A stretch of DNA of 64,000 nt. Origin: Wolfiporia cocos (taxonomy: Eukaryota; Basidiomycota; Agaricomycetes; Polyporales; Phaeolaceae). Shown here piece after piece: positions 49,543 to 60,610 of the stretch (positions are counted from its first letter, which is position 1; every line of letters begins with the position of its first letter). Below the pieces are notes generated by a model. That model saw nothing but the letters and a program-made list of their open reading frames with translations, searched no databases and had not been told where the DNA came from. The stretch lies in contig JACCLO010000006.1 of the NCBI GenBank assembly GCA_029448655.1, positions 1 through 64,000 of the forward strand, in the 5' to 3' direction. The translations under genes were made by a program, and so were the position numbers.

Positions 49543-50770
49543 TGACCTGCCCACTTGTGCTCCCGTGTAATTTTAGTCCCGTACCCGCTGTAAAGAGTGT
49601 ATTCGAGTCAATGTATCATATTTTTGGCAACGATGCGCGCGACTTCGCTCGATCTTTCCGTGTCGAAGTAACACTCTGGGTATATGGGCAAAAAGTGCAG
49701 GCTCTGGCTTTAATCGACAGCGGTGCAACCATATCGGTCATATCACAACGATTGGTCGATAAACATAAGCTGGTCACCGACAAACTAGCGTTTCCTATTA
49801 CGGTTACAAACGCAGACGGAACAGAAAACGTCGCCGGCCGCTTAACGCAATCAGTAAAAGCATTCATGCAACATGGCACACACAAGGAAAAAATAGGTCT
49901 GACGGTCATGCACCTAGAACCAGACCTAATCCTTGGCTATGACTGGTTGCGTCTCCACAATCCTACCTTTGATTGGAGGAAAGGAGAAATGGAATATGCA
50001 CGCTGTACACACGACCAACCCTTACGCCAGAAAAAATGGTAACCGCCCTACTGAGGAGGAAGCAGTTGAACTCCCAGAAAAGGAAATCATCGAAGTAAAT
50101 TCGATTTGGGACACTCCCGTGGACATACTAGGAGAGGAGGACCCCGAAAATCCTTTGATCGCTTGGGTGTCAACCCTTGACGACGAGGAAATGAACCTGC
50201 TGACACAGTTGGTAGCCGAGGTACTTGACAAAGACCTCGACGAAGCAGACGACCGTGAGGAAGACACACCATCGATTGACATTGAAAAATGGCAATCGTT
50301 AGTGCCCGAACAATACCAAGAGTATGGGCCAACGGTGTTCTCACAAAAGGCGTCAGAGAGGATGCCGGAACGGAAGCCCTGGGATCACGCCATAGTGCTT
50401 GAACCAGATGCGCAGCTTCCTCCCCCGGTAAAACCATACAAAATGTCTCCCCAAGAGCGTAACAGCTTGGATGAGTGGATAGACACCGAACTACGGAAGG
50501 GTTACATTCGACCATCCGAAAGTCCAATGGCATCCCCGGTCTTCTTTGTCCATAAAAAGGACGGAGGACTGCGGATGGTTGTCGATTACAGGAGGCTAAA
50601 CGAAATAACCGTAAAAAATCGTTATCCGATACCTCGGATCGATGATCTCATCGATCAATTGTCCCACGCGACCATCTTCACCAAAATCGACCTTAGATGG
50701 GGATATAATAATGTCCGCATCAAGGAAGGTGACGAATGGAAGACGGCGTTTATTACACACCGTGGACTAT
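49542..50770 (+). pseudogene. pol: B3 pol, first part, frameshifted
   Basis: Starts at the TGATG ATG with protease (LIDSGAT). One extra C near 50019-50021, in the run CCAACCC before TTACGCC, shifts the frame compared with B2. The second frame continues through the protease-RT linker ([17 protein letters not shown]) and into RT ([33 protein letters not shown] in shifted homologous position) until solo LTR D at 50771. It is non-functional as it stands. Confidence 0.88.
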
Positions 50771-51428
50771 TGTCACAAGAAATAATTTGTGATTTTTCCC
50801 TTATTTTTGCGCTTTTTATTCCGATTTCTAGGCTTGTTAGACCGACGCTGGAGGTATCACGTGCATAGGTAGATAAGTCTTCATCTTATCTCGTTATCTC
50901 TACAGGTCACGTTGTTATATCTAGAGTCACGGGTAGTTACCTCGTCATACGACTGTCACTTAGTTGTTACTGTAGGCACATGATCCTGATGCGCACAGAC
51001 CGTCACTTTAGGGTAGACAAAAGGTCTTTAGCTAGAGGTCTCCTACATGTATATATACTGGCGACGTCTGAGGCTACTCCTCAGACTTAAGATTTTGGCC
51101 TAGGGGGCGTGTCCCCTGGTCACCTCTTTAAAAATCCCTCTGCTGCTTGTCTTCGCGTGCAGGGTCCTTGACGACAAAGCCTGCTGCGTCCTACTTGGGC
51201 GTGGGGGCTCCTATTCATTGCATTCTACTTGTCTCTTCTCTATTACTTGCTAGTCTGGGGGCGTACCGATACACTTATGGGTCGGTACCTCAGGCAATAC
51301 GGCAGGACCTCTCAATAGAGGCGCCTTCTTGTTCTCCGCCTATGGAGGGTGGGGGGCTATTGGAGATAGGATAGGGCGGATGTGGGGGTTCCCCGTTAGG
51401 ACGGGTGGCACGGATGGTTTCCGTGTCA
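50771..51428 (+). repeat. Solo LTR, family D, with TSD ACTAT
   Basis: 658 bp, TGTCACAAGAAATAATTTG..TTTCCGTGTCA. ACTAT at 50766-50770 is repeated at 51429-51433. The insertion splits the RT coding region at the RGLYEATVM segment; the sequence after removal matches B2 exactly there. TATATATA lies near 51050. Confidence 0.92.
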
Positions 51429-52570
51429 ACTATACGAGGCAACGGTAATGTATTTCGGTTTCTGCAATGCCCCCGCAACGTTCCAAGCGATGATGAATTC
51501 TATCCTCGCACCGTTCATTCGGACCGGCAAGGTGGTTGTCTACCTAGACGACATCTTGATTTTCGGGAATGATATGGAGGAACATCGGCGACTTACCAAA
51601 GGGGTTCTACAAACCCTGAAGGACTCGGACTTGTATGCGAAGCCCGAAAAGTGCTTCTTTGAACAATCTTCCATCGAATACCTAGGAATGATCATATCCG
51701 ACGGTAACATCATGATGGATCCAAAGAAGTACGCCGGAGTTCAGGACTGGCCCAGACCTACTAAGGTCAAAGAGGTTCAAGCTTTCCTTGGATTCGCCAA
51801 TTTCTACAGGCGATTCATAGAAGGCTTCTCAAAAATAGCCAAACCACTCACCATGCTGACCAAGAAGTCAGAAGCTTGGCATTGGGACGCCGAGCAGGAA
51901 AATGCCTTCCAAACCCTAAAGGAAGCATTTACCAAAGCGCCCGTGCTTCGAATTCCGTCGCACGATCAGCCCTTCCGCGTAGAAACAGATGCATCAGACT
52001 TCGCTACCGGAGCAGTACTATCTCAGTTAGATCCTACGGATAAAAAATTCCACCCCGTGGCGTACTATAGCAAGTCGCTAAGTGCCCCGGAAAGGAACTA
52101 CGAGATCTACGACAAGGAAATGTTGGCTGTCATCAGGGCTCTAGAGGAGTGGCGACACTACCTAGAGGGACACCCTGAAAAATTCGAGATATGGTCGGAC
52201 CATCTAAACCTGACCTATTTCAAAACGGCGCAAAAACTGACGAGACGACAAGCCCGTTGGGCACTGTACCTCTCACGCTTCAACTTCCAAATGAAGCACA
52301 AACCTGGCAAAACAATGCTAACCGCGGATCCTCTGTCCAGGCGGCCAGACCATGAGGAGGGGGTGGATCTCGATAATCGCGATCAGGTTCTTCTGAAACC
52401 TGAGTGGTTCGAGCAAGAGTACATGGCAATGGCTCTTGATACCTCCCATGCTGCCCCACAATCGGAAGATGAATCGATACTCCGAGAGATTCGCAAAGCG
52501 TTGCTAGACGACAAGGTCACAAAGGATTACAAGGAGCTGCTCTCATCCGGCCCTCGTGAATTCAAAAAAG
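51429..52570 (+). pseudogene. pol: B3 pol, middle part (RT to pre-integrase)
   Basis: Continues B3 pol after the solo LTR. RT active site (VVYLDDILIFGND), RT thumb, RNase H (VETDASDFATGAVL, RNYEIYDKEMLA) and the connection up to SSGPREFKK, in one open frame. It is cut at 52570 by a family C LTR; the B2 equivalent continues into the integrase finger. Confidence 0.9.
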
Positions 52571-53668
52571 TGTCACAGATTTATCTGGGGCTTACAGCAT
52601 TTTTCCTACGATTATAGCAATTTACCTGGGATTTATACGTCTAACTACAAGTTATCTACGGGTTAACTCCCATTGCCACCACGACAAGCTCTTAACTGGG
52701 CTTATCAACCACATGACTAGCTTACGTAACGCTACGGTACAACCACGTCCAATAGCAACACTACAGCATACGTCATACAGGTCTCGCCCGTCAGAGCAAG
52801 ACCAGCCACGTCATAGATCGTAGATCATAATGATAGGCCGAGCGCGGCACGCTCGCATAATAATGTCCACATGTACAAACAGTGCCTTACGGCCTTGTAT
52901 TATTGGGTCGGCCTTCCCGGCTTCCCACCGCCATAAGATCCTTGATCACAATGGCACCTCAGGCGCGCCACGCCTTCGCATAATAATGGCAACACGACCA
53001 TACAGCACTATATTAGCATCAAGGCAATATCGCTATAGGTCACGGCCTTCTCGGCCTCCCACGGACTCGGTGCTCTCCAAGTCCCGGGCTTCTGCCATCA
53101 CGGCGTTGCCCAAACACCGGACCTCGCCTCACGGCTAAGTCCAATACATGCCCCGGTAACCATCCGGACCGGGCTGTAACACATGCCACGGTACTTCCCG
53201 TCCAATGGCATAACGACCTCGGCGTCCCGCCTTGGTCATCCAACGAAGCACGGCCAATCGCCATTATACCTCACGGTATCCGGCAACCGGCTTCACCTAT
53301 ACCCGGGCTGCGCCCGCGTGAGTATCACAGATAAGACATAATCCCCCTATTACGATTGGGTCGGCCATTAGGGCCTTCCACGGCCATTCTAGATAGAGTA
53401 ACTAAACATCAGATAAGATAAGCTTCGCCACTTGGCAAAAGCCACATAACCCGGTAAGGCAACCGCTAGCTAGTAGCACGTGCCCTCCCGTCACACATGT
53501 ATTTAAGTAGGAGCCAAGCGCTCTATAACTTCAGTTCTATTCTTCTCGGCGTACGCCGTAGAAGAACCTTCCACCCACTACCGCGTCTGATAACCTCTTC
53601 CTCACTGAGTCGCCTTAGTTCATCGCAAGGATACTGGCTTGGTGAGTCCCACAGAGCCATCTGTGTCA
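52571..53668 (+). repeat. Family C LTR, plus orientation, at a deletion junction
   Basis: 1098 bp, TGTCACAGATTTATCTGGGG..GCCATCTGTGTCA. The flanks (AAAAG left, CAATG right) do not match. The B3 sequence on either side skips about 1.55 kb compared with B2 (B2 positions about 42882-44434). Confidence 0.9.
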
Positions 53669-53930
53669 CAATGGGTACATTCCGACGTTGAGTTCAACGA
53701 AGACTTGCAAATCGAAGTAGGAGTCAATGGCCAACTACCGACCAGGGGAACAACCGATGCGATCGGCTATGATCTATATGCCGCGCAGGATATCCTAATC
53801 AATTCATGGGAATCCGCCTCGGTCCCCACCGATATTCGTATCAAAGTTCCTTATGGGACATACGGTCGGATAGCGCCAAGGTCTGGACTTGCGAAAAAGG
53901 GCATCGATGTCCTCGCAGGTGTAATAGACC
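53669..53930 (+). pseudogene. B3 dUTPase fragment
   Basis: About 87 codons corresponding to the start of the family B dUTPase region ([47 protein letters not shown]). It is interrupted inside motif III by the C element at 53931. It has no upstream coding sequence left in frame. Confidence 0.85.
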
Positions 53931-55024
53931 TGACACAGATGGCTCTGTGGGACTCACCACGCCAGTATCCTTGTGATGAACTAAGGCGACGAGGTGAGGT
54001 AGAGGTTATCAGGCACGGTAGTAGGTGGAAGGTTCTTCTACGGCGCACGCCGAGAAGAATAGAACTAAGGTTATAGGCCGTCAAGGCCCTACTTATATAC
54101 ATAATAATATCAGGTCATGTGCTACTGTATAGTGCATGCCTGATAAGGAGTGTGGGCTTGGTTGCCATAAGGGCGACCAAGTGATACGACTACTCTACAA
54201 AGGCCGTGGCCCGCCGGTAATGGCCGAGCCAATGGTAAGAGAGAGCGTGTGGTCTCATCGTTAGATGGACATGTGAAGACGGGCGCAGCCCGGGTATAAG
54301 GGATGCCGGTTGCCGGATACCGTGAGGCATAATGGCGATTGGCCGGTCATCGGGTGCTGACCAAGGCGGAACGCCGAGGTCGTAATGCTATTGGGCCAGC
54401 AGGCACCGTAGCATGTGATATGTCCGGACCGGAAGGTTACCGGAACATATGGTGGTCTTAGCCGTGAGGCGAGGACCGGTGTTTGGGCAACGCCGTGATG
54501 GCAGAAGCCCGGGACTTGGAGAACGCCGAGTCCGTGGGATGGCCGAGAAGGCCGAGCCTATAGCGATATTGCCTTGATGCTAATATAGTGCTATTTGGCC
54601 GTGTTGCCATTATTATGCGAAGGCGTGGCGCGCCTGAGGTGCCATTGTGATCAAGGATCTTATGGCAGGGGGAAGCCGGGAAGGCCGACCCAATAGTACA
54701 AGGCCGTGAGGCACTGTTTGTACTTGTGGACATTATTATGCGAGCGTGCCGCGCTCGGCCTATCATTATGATCTAAGATCTATGACGTGGCTTGGTCTTG
54801 CTCTGTCGGGCGAGACCTGTATGACGTAGCTGTAGTGTTGCTATTGGACCGGAAGGTGCCGTAGCATTATGTAAGCTAGTCATGTGGTGATAAGCCCAGT
54901 TAAGAGCTTGTCGTGGTGGCAATGGGAGTTAACCCGTAGATAACTTGTAGGTAGACGTATAAATCCCAGGTAAATTGCTATAATCGTAGGAAAAATGCTG
55001 TAAGCCCCAGATAAATCTGTGACA
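53931..55024 (-). repeat. Family C element, 3' LTR
   Basis: 1094 bp, TGACACAGATGGCTC..TAAATCTGTGACA on the plus strand. The next bases (TTACCCCCGCTTTAGG) are the reversed purine tract. The adjoining GTTTCATC..GATGAAAC can form an 8-bp hairpin that resembles the equivalent site in A. Confidence 0.9.
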
Positions 55025-58022
55025 TTACCCCCGCTTTAGGTTTCATCGTCCCTGATGAAACTATTCCTCATTATGTACGTCCCAAGAGCGGTATAACGCG
55101 TGATGACGAAGTGTCAAATGCCGTTATGGTGCTGCTTCAATTTTGTTAATTGAACAGGGATAAATGGGAGTTTCAGGACTTGTGGTGGAGCCTGAGCGTG
55201 GAAGGCGATTTTATTCCTTATAGTGATTTGTAACGCGTGATAGCGAAGTGCTAAATGCCGTTACTAGCGATTATCAACGCGTGATGACCGAAAGGTCAAA
55301 TGCCGTTGTTAGGGAGATGTAGTCGTGTTACTAGAGTGTATTGTCATTGTGCACGCGGATCCTGGAAGGAGGGGCTCTCCTGTTATCGCTGAAGGTGTTC
55401 TAGTGCCTTTTCGCGACCTTTGTCGGATTGTTGCTTTTGCTTATGACGTTACTCGTAGTAGAAGGCGATATGAAAGTGGTCTGCATATAGTGCCTTTGAG
55501 TCTACTAGTAATCTGTACTCCAATAGCTTGCCAAGCGTATTAGAGGGTGCATTGTGTCGTTGTACAGTTTTCGGATAGCATTGTGCGATATTCCTTAGAG
55601 TGAGGGCTTCACTGTTAGCTCTGGAGATTTTCTAGTGTCTCTTCGAGCCCTTTGGCGGATATGTTGCTTATGCGTAGTACCCATTGAGTGTAACATAGCG
55701 GTGCTTTTTCGACGTCTATTGCCTAGCGGTGAATGGGATTGCAAGTTCCTTCATTCGCGTGGCGGGTGTCTTAGGCTTTGTGCTTGTACAGGGGTAATCC
55801 TACTTTGTACGACTTATGCGGTTGAACGGTTATTAAAGGACGTCGCCTTATGAACGTTTATGAGGCGTCGCCTCCCTAGTATCGCAAGTACTAAGCGTGT
55901 GACATTTGTCAATGCCCATTTGTTACAGGGGTTGTGTCCCCTAGTTAGATTGCTTCTAAGTAGCGATCTCTTCGGAGTCGTAAGTTCCGGAATGAAGCTG
56001 TGCCTTCGTGGTTGTGTGCACTATTTATTAACGAGTAGGCTTCTCGTGTAAAACCCCATAGTGTAGGTACTAATCATTGTGCATTATGTTCATATGCTTA
56101 TGATTGTATTCCCTAGACTGTAGTGTCGTTGCCGTAGTGAGGCCTTATTGGGTAACCGTGAGAACATACATCCTTGTCAGGAGTTGTCTCGTAAGGGTAT
56201 ATCCCGTAAGGGCTGAAGTCACGTGATGGCGATGACGGTAGTTTCCAATGTGCTTGTATGTCGTTAAAGTCGTTCTTCGATTGAGTATGACATTGTAAGC
56301 GTGGGAACTGGGATGATCGTTGGGGAAGGATATATTTCGCTATTGGATAGATAGCTACTATAATTCCTATTACAGGGTTGTCGTCCATATACGAATAGGA
56401 CAGTACGAGCATGAATGAGGGTAATCAGGCCTCTTAGTGCATGTCGTTTGTTGCTTTAATGACCGTAAGGTACATTTGTAAGCGTGGGATAGTGGACTTG
56501 TTAAGGTCCTAGGTGCAAAATTAGGGTTTCCACCCCCTCTTTCACGTTTGATCTCCCGATCGAACCTATCCAGATGGTTTTGGTTTTTAAAGAGGTTAAA
56601 CCGCCTCTATACCCAGATAAGGGTGGGTGGATGTGGGCCGAAGGTATTCTTGTGGTATATCCATGTACGGCTGTATCCAGTAGTCGCTCGCATATGCGAC
56701 CAGATTTTTATACTAAGGTTTCCAAGCCCTAGTTTGTCGGAATCGAAGGGTTTTCCAGGCCCATATTCGATGTAGTGACGAAATGTAATCCTTTCTTGTC
56801 GTAAGGATACAGATCCGGATTTATTTATTGCGTGTCTCGACGACGCAGGTTTCCGTAAACCAAGCAAATAAATGATAACCGATTGCCAAATCGGCTTGAT
56901 TGTCCTAATAAGGGGGGCTCCCTTGTTATCTCTGGAAGTTTTCGAGTGCTTCTTCGAGACCTTTTGCGGACGATCGCATTGAATTGCTAAGGTGTATTTT
57001 TCGAATTCGGTTATTCTCCCCACAGAGAAAAGTTGAATCGAAGTGAAATCAAAAGTGAGGTAGCTAGCCTCGTGACGAATTTTGCGAGTGGCGTGCGAAA
57101 TTGTCGATTTCAATACAGGGGGGGACCGGTGTGGAACCGGTTGTGAATTCGGCGATTGTGCGAGAATGCCGAATGAAGTGTGATTCTAGAAGCCTTTCGG
57201 CCTCCGCTACACTTCAAGGGAACGCGTATCAATAGCGTGTGTCCCTTGTTTTCCTTTCCTCTAACCCAGATTGCAAGATTCAATGAAGTAATCTTGTTGC
57301 GATCTGTTTGTGCGTGGGTGGCTGGTGGAAACAGCGCTGTACCCAATTATTTATAGACGCTTGTCAGACGTCTCTTCCCAAACGGATGGTAATTTCCTTT
57401 TCAGGAGTTCCATTACCGAAAGGGGTGCCCCCGTTCAAAGGTTCTTATGACATGTGACCAAATGACAGATGCTCAATAACCCGAATCCCCTTTTCAGGAG
57501 CGAAGACCGAAGTCAAACGGGCGCCGACGGATTATGTGAATCCTAATCGACTTGGTACTAGGTTATTCCCACAGTAATAATAGTTATAAGCATATATTTG
57601 CCAAGCGTACGCGATCCTACGTCTAAGGGAACAGGTACTAGTATCGTTCTTCGATTGACTAAGTGTACCCGTAAGACGTAAAGGTTGCCTTTTATGTACA
57701 TAGGCGACCTTAACCAGGCTAGATAACCTGGGAACCAGCAGGTGACGCAGGATTTCCAAAGGCGAATACAAATGCTATTGGACGGTTTCTAAGCTAATAC
57801 AAGTATTGCTATTTACTAGGAGCCGCCACTAAAACTACATATTTATCTACTTATGGACTGGGATACCAGGGTACCTGAAAGAGAGCTCGTCATCAGCGAT
57901 CAACGCTGAGTGGTCATGTCAAACACAAGAAGAACGGGGGCATGGTTAGGGGCGCCCTTATCAGGACGCCGCGCGGAAGTTAGCCGACAGGTGTCTTCAT
58001 CGAAGCGCGCGACTTCCTTCTA
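55025..58022 (-). other. C element internal region: no clear gene, repeated hairpins and blocks
   Basis: About 3 kb without convincing coding. It contains three AACGCGTGA..AATGCCGTT hairpins (55095-55125, 55232-55262, 55276-55307), three copies of a 65-bp block (55371-55436, 55603-55669, 56912-56980), two CCTTTTCAGG sites (57396, 57489) and a hairpin near 55841-55873. The composition suggests structured RNA rather than protein, or a heavily decayed coding region. Confidence 0.6.
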
Positions 58023-58889
58023 GAAAGAGAGTCGGTGACTGCCAGCATTTGACAGGCTGGGTCACATGGTTGGGAATAGGATACACAGCCCATTTCCTCG
58101 CGGAGATGAGCTGGAAAGTGGTCGCAGTATTACACCGCGACCGGTCCACGCTTTAGTGGTAAGGCTTGCCATCTATAGCCACCTGGGTGTCACATCAGGG
58201 CTAAAAAACCATTGTCGATCAAAGATCGCGAGAGATCAGCGCTCCACACATCAAAGATGGTGGGCTACGCGATCCTCTTCCAACGGGGCCCCAAATCCGT
58301 TTGACCCAGGCTCGCACACCGAGCTGCCCGTAGGACTTACGCTATTGGCTACCGCGAGTGACCTCGGCCGGTTTGACCTTGCGAGTCTCACCGCCTCACC
58401 ACTTGGATTCCCCAACGGAGATCCCAAGCGGGCCCCTTACGCCTGGGGGGCGGCTTTGGAAGATTCCCACACCCAACTAAGGGAATACGCCGAAGCGCAT
58501 ATCCCTATGGGGATCCTACTGGTAGTGTTGGGGCCCTGAACAGGGCTTGCCAAGACAGGGGGCTGCGCGCACACAGGCAGACGGTCCCCTTTTCCCAATA
58601 GGCGGGTCTCAACCGCTGACAGCCGCAACCTTGCCAGGAAGCAGCCGTCTCTCCTTAACCCTGGAGTCCGGGTTCGCAGGACGCATGCTGCTGATTAGGC
58701 AAGCAGCGCCCCACTGGGTGGCAGCAGGCCGCTGAGCCCGCCGCCGATGTATCCCAATCCGCAACCACGGAGCATACATCTCCTTTGCAGGAGAGTAGCG
58801 GCCCCTGCGCTATCTCAGACACCTGTAGGAGGAAAAACCCAGGCGCCACCAGTTAAGGAGGCGCAGGGGGGTAGGTAGTTCTATTCTTA
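58023..58889 (-). promoter_or_regulatory. C element leader, homologous to the family A leader, with self-priming PBS
   Basis: Collinear with A1 18776-19596. Shared blocks include GGTGTCACATCAGGGCTAAA, GGGGCCCCAAATCCG, GCTATTGGCTACCGCGAGTG and ACCCTGGAGTCCGGGTT. The primer site (AGTTCTATTCT on the plus strand, 58877-58887) lies 2 nt inside the LTR and matches the LTR box at 59015-59025. Confidence 0.75.
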
Positions 58890-59981
58890 TGACACAGATG
58901 GCTCTGTGGGACTCACCACGCCAGTATCCTTGTGATGAACTAAGGCGACGAGGTGAGGTAGAGGTTATCAGGCACGGTAGTAGGTGGAAGGTTCTTCTAC
59001 GGCGCACGCCGAGAAGAATAGAACTAAGGTTATAGGCCGTCAAGGCCCTACTTATATACATAATAATATCAGGTCATGTGCTACTGTATAGTGCATGCCT
59101 GATAAGGAGTGTGGGCTTGGTTGCCATAAGGGCGACCAAGTGATACGACTACTCTACAAAGGCCGTGGCCCGCCGGTAATGGCCGAGCCAATGGTAAGAG
59201 AGAGCGTGTGGTCTCATCGTTAGATGGACATGTGAAGACGGGCGCAGCCCGGGTATAAGGGATGCCGGTTGCCGGATACCGTGAGGCATAATGGCGATTG
59301 GCCGGTCATCGGGTGCTGACCAAGGCGGAACGCCGAGGTCGTAATGCTATTGGGCCAGCAGGCACCGTAGCATGTGATATGTCCGGACCGGAAGGTTACC
59401 GGAACATATGGTGGTCTTAGCCGTGAGGCGAGGACCGGTGTTTGGGCAACGCCGTGATGGCAGAAGCCCGGGACTTGGAGAACGCCGAGTCCGTGGGATG
59501 GCCGAGAAGGCCGAGCCTATAGCGATATTGCCTTGATGCTAATATAGTGCTATTTGGCCGTGTTGCCATTATTATGCGAAGGCGTGGCGCGCCTGAGGTG
59601 CCATTGTGATCAAGGATCTTATGGCAGTGGGAAGCCGGGAAGGCCGACCCAATAGTACAAGGCCGCGAGGCACTGTTTGTACTTGTGGACATTATTATGC
59701 GAGCGTGCCGCGCTCGGCCTATCATTATGATCTAAGATCTATGACATGGCTGGTCTTGCTCTGTCGGGCGAGACCTGTATGACGTAGCCGTACTATGCTA
59801 TTGGACCGGAAGGTGCCGTAGCGTTATGTAAGCTGGTCATGTGGTGATAAGCTCAGTTAAGAGCTTGTCGTGGTGGCAATGGGAGTTAACCCGTAGATAA
59901 CTTGTAGTTAGACGTATAAATCCCAGGTAAATTGCTATAATCGTAGGAAAAATGCTGTAAGCCCCAGATAAATCTGTGACA
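58890..59981 (-). repeat. Family C element, 5' LTR
   Basis: 1092 bp. On the minus strand TATATAAG (59051-59058) lies about 33 bp upstream of the predicted transcript start AGTTCTATTCT (59015-59025). It is followed on the plus strand by the AGACC duplication. Confidence 0.9.
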
Positions 59982-59990
59982 AGACCATGA

Positions 59991-60610
59991 TAACACAAGA
60001 TAACAACTTACTTGTAATGTTCTTGGTTTTGCTGGTTAGGCAAGGGATAAGTGGATGTTAAGCAGGATACGTTGAGTGGTTAACTCGTAGTATGAATGCA
60101 ATGAATAGAACTGAGGCAATAGCGCTCAGCAAGTCTAGTATATATACATGATAAATAAGACCCCTAACAGTCTTATTAGATAATACTAATGGCCGTATTC
60201 GTATGTACAAGTCCCCAGGTACCTAAGTACTTAGTAATATACGATAAATACATATGCCGATCAAAACCGGGATATAGAAAGACGGCGTAGGCCGCACGAA
60301 TGGCGTTTTGCGCTCTTTGTCATTACCAAGACGGGGCGTGACCAGGGCCCGGTCCGCTGACGTTTATACGCTGACTGCTTTCGGACGGAATGTCCGATTG
60401 GCTAGAACTAGACATGTGACTGATGGTAACTACTAGTGATAAGATAAGACCGTCGTTACGGGAGATAACGCGGCCATCATTCGGCACGTATGTAACCGTT
60501 AACTTATGAACCAGATAAGCTAGTTATTGGTCCAGAAAGTCGTAGATAATTCGTAGAATTGCCGGAAAAATAGTAAGAAATATAGGGAAACTAGGAGAAT
60601 TCTTGTGACA
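59991..60610 (-). repeat. Family B LTR at the B3/B4 junction
   Basis: 620 bp, TAACACAAGATAAC..TTCTTGTGACA. Left flank is B3 dUTPase (..ACCATGA); right flank is minus-strand B4 RT (TCATCACC..). The flanks are not a direct duplication, so this is not a simple solo LTR. Confidence 0.9.

Larger units (their letters stand above)
45656..53930 (+). mobile_element. Family B element B3 internal region, interrupted
   Basis: Follows the shared LTR: leader 45656-46357, ORF1, gag and pol. Interruptions are a one-base insertion near 50020, solo LTR D (50771-51428), a family C LTR at 52571-53668 with loss of about 1.55 kb of pol, and the C element at 53931. A last B3 scrap (ATGA after the AGACC duplication) is at 59987-59990. 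Confidence 0.88.
53931..59981 (-). mobile_element. Family C LTR element, probably non-autonomous
   Basis: 6,051 bp in minus orientation with LTRs 53931-55024 and 58890-59981 and a perfect AGACC duplication (53926-53930, 59982-59986). The internal 3.87 kb has a primer site, an A-like leader and a PPT-like end, but no gag or pol motif on either strand. The longest sense frame is 168 codons (56607-57113) and looks unconvincing. The two LTRs agree closely over most of their length but differ at several sites in the last 350 bp on the plus strand. Confidence 0.88.

Noticed and set aside
48463..49554. 363-codon minus-strand frame (also as plus frame 62892-63983)
   Set aside because: Exactly antisense to family B gag in both places; conserved only because gag is. 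Composition is Gly/Arg/Leu/Val-rich without any recognisable domain.
56607..57113. 168-codon sense-strand frame in the C element
   Set aside because: Not called as a gene: it overlaps one of the 65-bp repeat blocks, has no recognisable domain, and no second copy is available to test for protein-level conservation. It stays possible.
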